NCBI GenBank assembly: GCA_033239525.1
Contig: BSYO01000035.1
Location: forward strand, 1,460,965 to 1,524,964
Length of the DNA: 64,000 nt
From: Nepenthes gracilis
Taxonomy: Eukaryota; Streptophyta; Magnoliopsida; Caryophyllales; Nepenthaceae
Direction of reading: 5' to 3'
The translations under genes were made by a program, and so were the position numbers. Positions 23,221 to 34,885 of this stretch are shown here, in pieces. Within the stretch, counting starts at the first letter, position 1; each line of letters begins with the position of its first letter. The notes below the pieces were generated by a model, which did not search any database, was not told where the DNA came from, and worked only from the letters and a program-made list of their open reading frames with translations.

Positions 23221-26200
23221 ATGAACTTTTCTGGTGATTATGGGTTTCCTCTACCTCCTTCAGTTAGAGGATTTGCTCAGCGAGAAGATCAGAACCCTTA
23301 CCCTAAACCTCACACGAATCCAGCGATCAAGAAGAGGAGAAATCTGCCAGGTACTCCAGGCAAGTATATGCTCTTTAATTAACGTCTCGTCTGCTCCGAT
23401 CACGCACTAATCAAGCAGCTAGGTAGCCAGCAGCTTGTTAAATCACTTAAATCAAAACTGAACCACCATGTAAGATAATTATATCTTTCTACGGTACAAG
23501 GAAAGATGGTGATATTTGACCAAATCTGAGTTAATTATAACATTATATATAAGATCGTGATACATCATCTTCTTTCTTCTACTTAAATTAGAACGATATA
23601 GGGCTGAATCACCATAGAAAATAGTTATATCATTTTGTGGGATTAGGAAAGATAGTGATATATGACCGAATCTCATATAGATTCACCGCCATCTTCCCTC
23701 TACTTTTCATGTTGTCCTTGAAAAAGAACCCTAATTACTATAATTTAAAGCCATAAATGATTGAATCTTGGTCGATTGTGAAAACATATATGAATACATC
23801 ATCTTCTTCCCTCGATTTTCTCCTATATTTTTCATTAAGATTAGGCCATGTTTACACAATTTAAAGTGATAATTATGACAAATATTTAGGTATATGACTT
23901 TCTCAACTGATTTTTATCCAATTTTTGGGATAAAAGTCGATATAATTATTATAATTCAAAGCGATATCTATGATCAAATCTCAGCTAACTATGACTGTAA
24001 GCTTTTTGGCTTATATATGGGCAGATCCAGATGCGGAGGTCATAGCTCTGTCGCCGAAGACTCTCATGGCGACAAACCGGTTCATCTGTGAGATATGCAA
24101 CAAAGGGTTTCAGAGAGACCAGAATCTGCAGCTGCACAGAAGAGGGCACAATCTACCATGGAAGCTCCGGCAGCGGACAAACAAGGAGGTGAAGCAGAAG
24201 GTCTACATTTGCCCGGAAACAACATGCATCCACCACGAGCCGTCTCGAGCCCTCGGCGATCTCACCGGAATCAAGAAGCATTTTAGCCGGAAACACGGCG
24301 AGAAGAAATGGAAGTGTGAAAAGTGCTCCAAGAAGTATGCTGTTCAATCTGATTGGAAGGCACATACAAAGACCTGTGGAACTCGAGAGTATAAATGTGA
24401 CTGTGGAACACTGTTTTCCAGGTAATTTTATTCCTTCTATGTGAATAACAACAATGAATTCTGTTTTATTGGATCGATAATATGAATTTATTTTTTACAT
24501 TTTATTAAATTTAGTGTAATATTATTTAAAAATAAAAATAATTTTAATTTTTTTTAATTTTTTTATTCTAAGTTTTCTTAAGTTTGTCTCTTAATTTATG
24601 ACAAATTAATATTTTCTCATAAATACTTTATTTAATATATAGCTATCTAGAATGCTTTAATCGCAATTCTATTATCTCATTTTGATGGTGTAACTTTTAA
24701 TGGTTAAGTAAAACTATAAGGAATGATAGAAATTAATGAGACAAAAAACCTGCCATTAATATGTTGTTTTAATTTCTAAACTGACTTTATTTTATTATTT
24801 TAAGTTTTTTGGTTGATTTCATTGGCAGGAAAGATAGCTTCATAACGCATAGAGCCTTCTGTGATGCTTTAGCTGAAGAGAGTGCCAAGTTCACTTCAGC
24901 AGCTGCACCTCCAAGCAGTCTGAGCTTCAAGAATGATCCATCCAACAAGAATATAATCAATCAACAACACGATTTCCTCCATGGATTGCTCACAGGAGGA
25001 CAAGGGCTTCCAGATGCCGCCAGAACTCAGCCATTCAACCCTTTTTTTGGGATCGATTTCACCGGAACGGAGGCCGGAAATCCTTTAGGTGCAGGTATGT
25101 ACCAGTGAAATGAGTTTTTTAGGGTTTATCACATGAATTACAAGTGATATGTATAGTATTACTTATTAAATATTTGAACAAATTTCTTAAGCTTATAGTT
25201 ACATTCAATAAACTCATGTTAAAAGAAATAGCTTACTATACGGATTTTTTGGTATCACAAGATTTACTAAGGAGATGGACTACATTTTGATTTATTATAT
25301 GTGACCTTACATTATATAATTAAAGTGACTACTTTTATTACTTAAATTTATGGTTATTAGATTGTTCGATAACTCCATCCTTATATATAAGATTTTTATC
25401 TTAATATGCGTATGTTATATATTTAATGTTTTTCTATTGTAATTGGTATTAATCTGGTATTCCTTTATACAAGATTATAAAGTATCTCTAAAGTAAAATT
25501 CATGCTCAACTTGAACAATTTCACATGCCATTCCATTATTTTTTAGTCATAAGATTTCTACAAATGGTAGAATAAAAATTCTACAGTTAAAACAACCCAT
25601 AAAGTAGCAACTGCCATAGGTACAAAATTCACCATTAATTTAGGGGTGATGAACCCTTTAGGCTTATATGTTATAAATGAGATTAACCTAATTAAAGATT
25701 TATTATGAAAAGAACAGATATTAAAAATTTCATAATCCCAATAATCAGGAAAATAAAAACTGATCGAGTTTATCCCCCATGACACTGTAATTTATTAATA
25801 TAGTAAGATTCTATAGGTATGCCAAATCAGACGGTGCAAATGGCATCATCAAATGTATTTGGTTCAACTCCCACACCAAATTTTGAATCCAACGGTCAAT
25901 TTCCACTCTTGGATCAGTGTGCAACTTCATCAACTAGGGCAACCACAAGAAGCAGCAACGCAGTTGAAACCCTTGCCTCTTCGTATTCCTCTGATCATCG
26001 TCAACATCATCACCACAACCAATCGTCATATCCTCGGGCTCCGATGTCGGCGACGGCGCTTTTACAGAAGGCAGCTCAACTGGGCTCGACAAGAAGCAGC
26101 AGATCAATCGTTGGCTCTAGATTTGGGATCACGACGACCTCATCATCTTCCATTAATAATTCATCATCAACTAATATGAGCAGAGATAGGTTGCAGCAGG

Positions 26201-26511
26201 TCTTGGAAGCACCCAGTCAGGCAGAAAATCTGACAGCTAGTTCCCCACTCATTGGCCGCCGGCCCATTTTGGGGTCGTCGGTGGCCACTGCCGTGAACGA
26301 TCTCGACCAACTTGTGACGCTGCGGAAATTGCCGACTGTTCCAGCTCAGTTGAAGCTTCATCAGAGCTCGAACCAGGTCATTAATGGCGAACTTAGGGAT
26401 TTTCTCGGCGTCGGAGCCAGGCATGGAGGTCGGCCTTTTATGCCGTTGGAGATCGCTGGTTTTCCCCATTTACTCCCATCGACAATGGGTTTGAGCCATT
26501 TTAGCAGGTAG
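23221..26511 (+). CDS. INDETERMINATE-domain (IDD) zinc-finger transcription factor (4 exons)
   Basis: Exons are 23,221-23,359, 24,025-24,421, 24,829-25,094 and 25,817-26,511, joining to 1,497 nt (498 aa plus TAG). The first intron has a GC donor (CCAG|GCAAGT); the others are GT-AG. A KKRR nuclear signal precedes the conserved RNLPGTPDPDAEVIALSP. Four ID-domain fingers follow: C2H2 (C68, C71, H84, H88), C2H2 (C109, C114, H132, H137), C2HC (C144, C147, H160, C164) and C2HC (C171, C173, H186, C190). The C-terminal family motifs MSATALLQKAAQ (344 on) and LRDFLG (460 on) are present. IDD proteins are plant nuclear regulators, several of which act with GRAS partners in root patterning, gravitropism or metabolism. 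The member cannot be named from this sequence. The frame is intact and probably functional. Confidence 0.97.
23360..24024 (+). other. IDD intron 1, GC-AG type
   Basis: Splicing at AG|GCAAGT (23,358-23,365) joins G to AT, giving the Asp that every IDD protein I recall has in GTPDPDAEV. The GT at 23,364 would break the frame. The acceptor is CAG at 24,022-24,024. Confidence 0.85.
24422..24828 (+). other. IDD intron 2, GT-AG
   Basis: Interrupts the Arg codon before KDSF in the fourth finger, AG|GTAATT to CAG|G. AT-rich with no repeat recognised. Confidence 0.9.
25095..25816 (+). other. IDD intron 3, GT-AG
   Basis: Donor GCAG|GTATGT, acceptor ATAG|GTATG, splitting a Gly codon. AT-rich with no repeat recognised. 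Confidence 0.85.
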
Positions 26512-26700
26512 CAGCGCCCATGAATGTAGCAGGTTTTTACACACAACCGCCATAAACTACCGCATCTTGATCTGTCATTTATATATCGAAATATAATTAA
26601 CTTCATCATTTTATGTGATAATATGAATGTAATTTCTGTAAAATAAGAGAAAAATAATGTGACGATGCCAAAAAAAAAAAAAAAAAGATGGTGAAAATTG
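26512..26700 (+). other. Probable IDD 3' UTR
   Basis: Follows the stop codon and contains several AATAA-like words (for example 'aaaataagag' and 'aaaaataatg' at 26,640-26,660) before a ~17-A tract at about 26,670. The polyadenylation site is not certain. Confidence 0.4.
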
Positions 26701-27978
26701 AAGGGGAGAGAGATTTGGAGCGGATGGCTTGGAGCCATGCACACCGACTTAAGACAAGGGATCCTGTGTCGTACTGACTCAGCATAGGTTTTACGCCGTA
26801 CGATTTCGACTGCTTGGATCAAAATCAATGGCCCCAAACTTTCGTTCTCTTTATAATTTTCAAACGAAAAATAAAGTTAGAAATATTCATTCCGTTTATT
26901 TTAGAAGTTTATTTTTAAATAGATTTTTAATCTAATTATTTAAAAATAATTAATTTTAAATTATTTTTTCTTTTTAAAATAATTAAATTATAATTATTTA
27001 TTTTAAAATAAATTATCAAAATAAAAAGAATAAACCTCTTTATCCCCGAATCTATGCACAGTCTTAGATGGAAGAGTTCCATCTCTTAAAAATATGAATA
27101 AACTCATTTTCTCTACTTTAAATATTTATTTTTTAAAAATAATTATAATTTAATAATTTTAAAATAATTTATTTTAATTAATTTTTAAATATTTTAAAAA
27201 TAATTAAATAACGATTATTAATTTTGAAATAAATGATCAAGAGAATAAGTCTATTTATACAGAACTTCCCAAATCCACGTTGTCCTACCTGCCTGCTGTT
27301 GTTATGTTGTGTGCGTCTCTGTCTCTTCAGTCTTTTATTCTTATCAGGCATTTTGCCTTCTTATGGTATTTTTTATATTATACAAATATTTAGAGGATAT
27401 ATTTCATAGTTTTAAAATATTTTTTAAAATAAATATATTAATATAAATAAATAAAATAATATATTATGTCATTAAAATTGATTTAAAAATAATTTTATTA
27501 GTATTTAATTTGCTTTTCTATTTTTCTGTTTTATTATTTATTTATTTTTTTTTTCAGCTTATTTTGTTGTTATCAAAAATAGTATTCTAATGTAGATTTT
27601 TGTCTTTGAACTAATATTTAAGGGTAGATTTTTTATTATATAAATGCATTTAAAATAATTATTTTTTAAAAAAATTTTATAATTTTAATATCTATTAAAT
27701 ATAAATATTAAAAATAAAAATATTTAGATAATTATATTTATTTTTTAAATAGCATTTTCGGATAAATGAGGAGGATTTGGGAGGTTTTTACTCCACTAAA
27801 AATGAAGTTGATTCGACATTTCTCAATTATAATCATCTGATCAATGTTGAATAGATAAGAATAATATTTTTTTAATAGTAAATAAAAATTAAATAATAAT
27901 TTTTAAATAGTAAATAATAGATTTATTTGTTTAATAGTAAATAATTATGATCAAAAAATTAAATTAATTTCTCTTTTA
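26701..27978. other. AT-rich intergenic DNA, no gene seen
   Basis: Repeated 'aataattaaattataattat' type words occur at 26,980-27,010 and in related form at 27,140-27,230. They recur elsewhere in the window, but element ends could not be defined. Confidence 0.55.
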
Positions 27979-28406
27979 AAAAATTAATTAGACTTATTGG
28001 GGGGGGGGGGCTACATATCTTATCCAAAAAAAGCTCCTAAAGTTATAAACTTTAACAGTATATTAGAATACGGATTATTATAATCTAATTATTAAAAAAA
28101 ATAATATTTAATTAAAATTATTTCTTTAAAAATAGTTAAATCATAACTATCTATATTCATTGTTTAAAATAACAGTTATCATTTTTTCAAAATAATGGTG
28201 ATTGTAAGTCTTGAGATTAAATTTTATCGTAATTATAATTATTTTAATTAATATAATTAAAATTAAAGTTAAAAGATAAATTTGAAGCAGGTTTTATCAA
28301 ATTGAGCGATGCCCAATTGACACTTGACGTGCGCCTATGCATGGAATGAACAATATTATTCAAGAAGTAAAAAGTAAAAATTTTTTAATTTTATATAAAT
28401 ATCTTA

Positions 28407-29027
28407 TGGTACGTTTGGTTGCTGGAATAGAATTAGGTGGGAATAGAATAGTTATTCCAGGGAATAGAAATGGATGTGAATAGAGTTGAAATTGTTATTC
28501 TTATGTTTGGTTGTTGGAATAGAATAAGGTGGGAATTAGTATTCCATTGTTTGGTTTGTAGAATAGTATGAGGAATAAGGTGGGAATAGTAATAATAATA
28601 ATAATAATAGTAATAATAATAAACATAATAATAATAAGTAATAATAATAATAATATCTTATAAATAATAATAATAAATATAATAATAATAATAATAATAA
28701 TATGTAATAATAATACCAAATAATAATAATATGTAATAATAATAATAATAATAAACAAATAAATAATAATACCTAATAATTAATAATAATAAAAATAAAT
28801 ATAATAATAACAATAATAATAATAATAATAAATATAATAATATGTAATAATAATAATAATAATAATACAAATAATAATAATAATAATTTATAATAATAAT
28901 AATAATAATACAAATAATAATAATAATAATTTATAATAATAATAATAATAATACAAATAATAATTATAAAAATAAATATAATAATAACAATAATAATAAT
29001 AATAATAACAATAATAATAATAATATC

Positions 29028-29066
<39 letters not shown>

Positions 29067-29089
29067 AAATAATAATAATAATAATAATT

Positions 29090-29132
<43 letters not shown>

Positions 29133-29172
29133 TAATAATAATAATAATAATACAAATAATAATAATAATAAC

Positions 29173-29236
<64 letters not shown>

Positions 29237-29421
29237 TAAAAAAAAAGTGTGGGAATTGGTATTCCCACAAGTGTGGGAATTGCAATTGCCACCTAAATTG
29301 TGGGAATAACAATTCCCTGGGAATTGCAATTCCCACATTTGTGCCAACCAAACGGAGAAATTGTAATTCCCGAGGGAATTGCAATTCCTTTCCCCCTTTA
29401 TTCCATGAACCAAACATGGGG
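28407..29421. mobile_element. Tourist-like (PIF/Harbinger) element with a long AAT tract
   Basis: The ends TGGTACGTTTGGTTGCTGGAAT and, reversed, CCCCATGTTTGGTTCATGGAAT are terminal inverted repeats. TTA is duplicated at 28,404-28,406 and 29,422-29,424. The related block at 33,255-33,257 has a single TTA and no insert, so it is an empty site. GTTTGG-type ends with a TTA target are typical of Tourist/PIF-Harbinger MITEs. The middle, about 28,590-29,235, is almost pure AAT repeat. The long Ile/Leu/Tyr-only reading frames there are artefacts of the microsatellite. Confidence 0.85.
28590..29235. repeat. ~650-bp AAT microsatellite
   Basis: Runs of AAT are broken by scattered CAA, AAC, TCTA, TATG or TTT interruptions, several in a repeated higher-order pattern ('acaaataataataataataat' then 'tttataataat'). 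It lies within the Tourist-like element. Confidence 0.95.
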
Positions 29422-29620
29422 TTATTTTATTAGTTGTAAAAATATATTACTTGGTAAAAAAGTATAATCTTATTAATTTTAATGACTGATTGAGTGGATG
29501 AAAATTTATACAGTATGTGAAAGGGAGGAAGGTACTTGCAATAGCATGAAATTTAAGTTATTAACCGTTGATTGCTAACTTATTATTTAAAATTATAATT
29601 TATACATTAATATATTATAT

Positions 29621-32365
29621 TGATGGGTCTAACTTGAAATTGGACCAAGATCAGCGAAGCTCAGTTGAAGAGGCACGAGTTCAACCAACAGAGAGGTTCA
29701 AGCCCATCTACGGTGTCCAAAGAGTCTTAAGACGCGGCCCACGTGACGCTCCAAACAAGTAACCAATTAGCGCACCCGCGTGCCTGTAGAAAAGATCGCA
29801 GGTGGCAGGTGCTAACTCAAAAGATGCTAGCCACTAGGAAAAGAGGTCAACGTTGACAAGTCGTAGCGCATGCCGTTCTCGCAGCCACTCAACTAATTCG
29901 AGCACAGTTGGCAGCCTTGGTGTGGCTCATGCCCGACCGCGGTCTCCTCATCTTCACAAGGCAACAACTAACGTCGTTGATCACCGCCAGTGCGCAACGG
30001 CTGACGAATTTCGACAAGTCCTTGTCTAGGATTTCAGCTTCCAAAGCCTCCCTGAAGAAGCTTACAAATCCTCTCTCCTGTTGCAACGACAGGGGACCCC
30101 AATCGAACTGATTCTGGAATCTACTTCCGATTTCTCTAAGAGAGCCTAAACGGTGATCAGAGATCAAGTATTCGATCCTTCACCCAGCGCTCAAGGCTTT
30201 GAGGAGAAATAACTAGCTCTCTTCCCTCGAGCCACCACCACTTTTCGGCAACGATAGTGAGCCGCCCATAGCGGTGTAACCTATAGAGCCTAAACCTCCA
30301 AATACATCTCACTCGCACTCCTCTCACTCCTACATCTTTGAACTCACATCACGTTTACATCCAAGCGTGCATCTCTCCATTCATTACGGAAGATTTTTGA
30401 CTTGAGCGTTGGAGTGGTTATGGTGGGACAACCTCCCGCTGTCCTCTAACCTCTTATTTGTAGTTTGTAGTGCGCCGATTTCAGGTTAATAGCGACGGAG
30501 ACAAGAACCGACCCAAATCGACCCGCAACGAAAGATTGGAAGGCTCTTTAATTCGTACCACAATCGGAAACAAGGGGCACATCATTGGTGTCGTTTGTGA
30601 AAATAACGAGAAAAGTCTAACCACCAATCCCAACGTTCACTCTTTCACTCTGAAGATGGTTAGCACAAGAGTGTAGGCTAGCACATCGGTGAGGAACACT
30701 GCTGCCCGCGACGATGATCCCTCAGTGGGTAGTCGTGCTGACGAGCAGCCTGAGCCCAACGTGTGCAAACTAGCTGCGGACATGGACGATATGAAGCAGA
30801 TGCTTCAGGCACTATACGCTCGAACAGGAGTGCAATGGCTGGGAACCACTCCCCCGGACCCTCAAGCGTCGACCTCTAGGTGTAGGAAACTCGAGAGGAA
30901 GGCCCCAGCTGCAAGGACAATTAGGGTTGATGACGCCGAGGCTCAAGCAGTCTTTAGTAGCAAGGCCCAGACAAAAGCACGAAGCCTCCCCAGCGGAGAC
31001 GCGTGGTAAGAAAGCCGAGAGTGGCGGAACCCCTGCAACGACAGGAGGCCCACGACTAGAGGAGAGGGCTCATGCTTTACGCGACCACCCTGCGCAGGTA
31101 ATCCCCACTATTTGCGTAGCCTCCAAGGGAATTTCAAACTTCGAGACTTTATCAACGTGAGGAGGAGTGGGTCCATTCCTCTGATAGAGGAAAAAGTGGA
31201 TAAGATATGGTAGTACTTGTTCAAGGGGGAGTCCAGACAATAGGCGCTCGACCTGCGAAGGTCGTCATTTCCCATGGACATCCGGACGCAACCACTCCTT
31301 CTCAAGTTCAAAATGCCCACGCTGGATCCTTACAACAGGAGTACAGACCCCATGGACCAGCTGGACTACTTTCGTACACTACTGTCCTTCTACAAGATGA
31401 GCGAAGTTGTCATGTGCCAGTACTTCCCCCTAATACTCAGAGGGGATGTCAGGCTTTGGTTTCATGGTCTTCGACCGAACTCTATTCGCTCCTTTGACAA
31501 GGTCGCAGATTGTTTCCTGTGCTAATTCGCTTCCAACCAATGAGAGGAGAAGCAGCCCTTGCACTTTGTCTGCCTTCACCAAAAACTGAAGGAGAACTTA
31601 AAGTAGTTCCTCAGCCGCTTCACTGCCAAAGCTTGCCGAATCCCCTAACTCTTTGATGAGATGAAGTTGAGCACCTTCATCGTCACGTTGGCAGATGGGG
31701 AGTTCTTCAAACACCTGGCACACCAGTGCTCCGAATTCTTCTGGGAAGTTGAAGCTATCGCTCGGGCCTATATTGCGACGGAGAAGGCCAACGAGGCTAA
31801 ATTTCCTGAACGTGAGGACCGACAGTCGGAAGGACTTGCCACTGGGAAAAAGAGAAACGAATATGACAGCCACTCTCGGAAACCCCGAAAGTAGTTGAGG
31901 TCTGAGCCGAGTGTCTTAAGGGAGTACAGGCCATTGACCATAACTCCCCTGAACGATACTCGCTTGAACATTCTAATATAGATTCGAGATGAGAAGTTCC
32001 TGAAGTGGCTCAAAGCGTCGAAGAACTCAGAGGGCGGAGACCAGATGAAGTATTGTCATTATCACCAGTCTTTGGGGTACACTACCGAGGACTGTTGGAC
32101 CCTGTAGAGGAAAATCGAAGACCTGATCCATTGCGGACACCTCACTTGATTCCTAAATAGCTCGGGGCAGGCCCTCGAGTGTGCTGAAGATGAAACCAAA
32201 GATCTACCAAGGAACTAAGTAGCCGCTGGCGTCATCAGCATGATCTCAAGCAGACCGGTAAGAAGCGGCGACCACGACCGGCCAGAGGCTGCGTCCAATA
32301 GCAATAGAGTAAGAGTAGGGGCTAAGAGTGATGTCATTAATTTTAGCGACGACGATATTTTATGC
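29621..32365 (+). mobile_element. Truncated Ty3/gypsy element, Tat/Retand type (5' LTR plus gag)
   Basis: 5' LTR 29,621-30,584 (TGATGGGTCTAAC...ACATCA). It contains 'gacttgagcgttggagtgg' and 'gggacaacctccc' at about 30,399-30,438, the 3' block usual in plant Tat-type LTRs. A leader 'ttggtgtcgtttgtgaaaa' follows from 30,585, resembling the TTGGCGCCGTCTGTGGGAA site of such elements. A broken gag comes next. The sequence stops being recognisable near 32,365, with no pol and no 3' LTR. The left end abuts a repeat block exactly. Confidence 0.8.
30657..32350 (+). pseudogene. Tat-type gag pseudogene
   Basis: The reading starts ATG at 30,657 and is stopped six codons later. Coding similarity then continues in pieces. 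A Retrotrans_gag-like stretch at about 31,274-31,525 carries 'STDPMDQLDYFRTL', 'RGDVRLWFHGLRPNSI' and 'FDKVAD'. A second piece lies at 31,661-31,894 ('LADGEFFKHL', 'EAIARAYIATEKANEAKFP'). A third near 32,045-32,150 has the Tat-type 'CHYHQSLGYTTEDCWTL' block. Several stops and frame changes interrupt it. It would have encoded the capsid protein of the element and is not functional. Confidence 0.75.
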
Positions 32366-32828
32366 AAATATTAATTTCTTAAAAAAAAACAAATATTACT
32401 TCTCCCACCGACCACTGATGTTTTATGCAACGGGAGTGAAATATTTTCGTGGGGAAATTATTTTTATTTTTTTAAAAATTTTAACTATTAATCTAAAAAT
32501 AATTTAAAATATATAATTATAATTAAAATTTTAATTTTTTAAAAATAATTAAATTATAATTATCTATTTTATAATAAACAATTTAAATTAAAAAAAATCG
32601 GAAAGTCATACTTTTCTCAATCTCTACCGTTGATCGAAAATAAACTACATTTGATAAGTTTAACATAATTATAATTTATAATTTATATTTTTTAAAAATA
32701 ATTAAATTATCAACAATTTTAAGAAATCAGAGTAAGATAATTGATTTTAATTTTCACAGTTTCATGAATAATTCTTGTTCTAGTCCAATTGTTTCTGCTT
32801 TTACTGGCTATTAATTTTATAAACTCAT
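32366..32828. other. AT-rich DNA between the gypsy fragment and repeat copy 2
   Basis: Contains AT-rich words similar to those at 26,900-27,250. No gene or element ends recognised. Confidence 0.5.
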
Positions 32829-33455
32829 AAAAATTAATTATTCTCACTGGGGGGCTGCATCTCTTACCGAAATGCAGCTCCTAAAGTATATTAGAATACC
32901 GATTATTATAATTTAATTATTAAAATAATTAAAAATTAATTAAAATTATCTCTTTAAAAATAGTTAAATCCTAATCATCTATATTCATTGTTTAAAATAG
33001 CAGTTATCATTTTTTTTAAAATAATAATTATTATAAGGCTTGAGATTAAATTTTATCATAATCATAATTATTTAAATTAATATAATTAAAATTAAAATCA
33101 CATGATAAAAAAATTATGTTAAAAGTCAAATTTGGACTGGGTTTTATCAGGTCAAGGAGTGCCTGATCGGCACCCTACGTGCGCCCATGCATGGGATGAA
33201 TAGTATTATTCAAGAAGTAAAAAGTAAAATTATTTTTAATTTAATATAAATGTCTTAATTTATTATCTGTAAAAATATATTAATTTATTAAAAAAGTATA
33301 ATCTTATTAATTTTAATGACTAATTGAGTGGATGAAAACTTATACAATATGTGAAAGGGAGGAAGGTATTTGTAATAGCATGAAATTTATGTTATTAACA
33401 GTTGATTGCTAACTTATTATTTAAAATTATAAATTATATATTAATATATTATATA
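32829..33455 (+). repeat. Repeated ~640-bp block, copy 2 (uninterrupted)
   Basis: The same order of sequence as copy 1 without the Tourist-like insert. It begins 'aaaaattaattattctcact' and a G run, and ends 'ttaatatattatat'. It gives the pre-insertion state of the TTA target at 33,255-33,257. Confidence 0.85.
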
Positions 33456-34420
33456 AATTTTTATAAAATTTGAATATTTTAGGTTATATAAATAAATTTT
33501 TTTATTTAAGAGTAATTAGCTTATATTTTAATAATAATAATGTTATATACTATTGCAGTACTCCCTGTATATTATATAATAAATTAATTATACAAATATA
33601 ATTGGCATTGAATTACCATAACTTATTATTTTATAATAAAAATGATTGTTAATAAAGTTCTACTTGATTTATAAATAATATTAATTTTTTTTAATTCTTA
33701 TAAGATTCAAATAACCATAACTTAATTTCTCCATTGTTGGCCATCCATAAATCTCATAAATACTATTAAATCAAGTACTTACTAAATTCTTAAAACTTAT
33801 AATATAATATAATATAATATAATATAATATAATATAATATAATATAATATAATAAAAATTATATTTATTTATTCAATTTGACTTAAATTTATTAAATGTG
33901 GAAGCAAAATCGATTTTAAAATTTCACTATAAATAAATAAAAAATAGAATCAAAATTTAAAACTTTATTATTGATTCTTTGCTACCCATTGCCATGCCCT
34001 CGGTCTTAAATATATATATAGGGGGAAAATTATCTAAATATTCACAATTTATGACTTGAATATTCTTTGAGTTTTATTCCTTATTATAAAATTAAATTTG
34101 ATTTATTACAAAAATTTTAATCTCTTGTGATAAAAAATTACAGACAAAAATTAATTGGATACTATTAATATTGATTATATATATATATATTAGTGACAAA
34201 TATAAAAGTTTATTATTAATTATTAAATAACAATTTAGACATTTCAGAATTAAAGTTCAAATATATCAAATTAAAATTAAATTTATAACTAAATGGTGGA
34301 TTTTTATTTTTTGAGTCAACACATATAAGTCCAGTATTTACAACTAAAAATTGTTATTTATACCTTACACTTATAATTTATATCGTAAAAAATATATTAT
34401 AAATAAATTAAATGTCAAAC
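33456..34420. other. AT-rich intergenic DNA, no gene seen
   Basis: Holds a pentanucleotide repeat (33,799-33,854) and AT-rich sequence only. Confidence 0.6.
33799..33854. repeat. (AATAT)n pentanucleotide repeat
   Basis: About eleven uninterrupted units of 'ataat/aatat'. Confidence 0.95.
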
Positions 34421-34424
34421 TTAT

Positions 34425-34618
34425 TATTTGTGAGTATGAAAAGTAGCGTTTGATCTTATCTATAGGGTTATATATATATATAATTTTATTACGAGTCTTA
34501 AATAGTAATATATGACATTTGATTATGTGAAAATTATTATAATTTGAGTTTTCATATTCGCCATTTGTTGATATGAAGTTATCATAGATTATTGGCCCTT
34601 TAGTTCATACAATAATAT
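34425..34618 (+). mobile_element. Old element-X-like LTR remnant, left part
   Basis: 'gtagcgtttgatcttatcta', 'tagggttatat' and 'tgacatttgattatgtgaaa' align with 38,875-38,970 of the element X LTR ('ggcgtttgacctcgtctata', 'tggcttttaattatgtaaga'). The solo LTR at 34,619-37,224 appears to have inserted into it. The continuation is seen at 37,225-37,582, but only weakly. Confidence 0.45.
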
Positions 34619-34809
34619 TGTAATATCCCAAATTTTTATTCGGATTAATTTAATATTAATTATAATTTTGAGTAAATTCGATGTGACAAAATTATTTAAA
34701 TATCGAGAAATTTTAGGAGGATATTTGGATCGATTTGGCGGTGCCCGGGGTGTGACCGTGTTGTCGCCGAAATATTGATTCGGATTTTGGAATAAAAAAA
34801 CTAAAATAA

Positions 34810-34885
<76 letters not shown>

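Larger units (their letters stand above)
27979..29620 (+). repeat. Repeated ~640-bp block, copy 1 (interrupted)
   Basis: 27,979-28,406 plus 29,422-29,620 match 32,829-33,455 in the same orientation. Shared words include 'tatattcattgtttaaaata', 'gtattattcaagaagtaaaa'-like sequence and 'gtgaaagggaggaaggta'. The 1,015 bp between the two halves is a Tourist-like insertion. The copy ends exactly where the Tat-type LTR starts at 29,621. Confidence 0.85.

Noticed and set aside
24153..24365. Minus-strand frame across the zinc fingers
   Set aside because: Shadow of IDD exon 2; the + strand protein is conserved and spliced correctly.
28501..29417. Long frames of Ile, Leu or Tyr only, resembling membrane proteins
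   Set aside because: They are translations of the AAT microsatellite inside the Tourist-like element.
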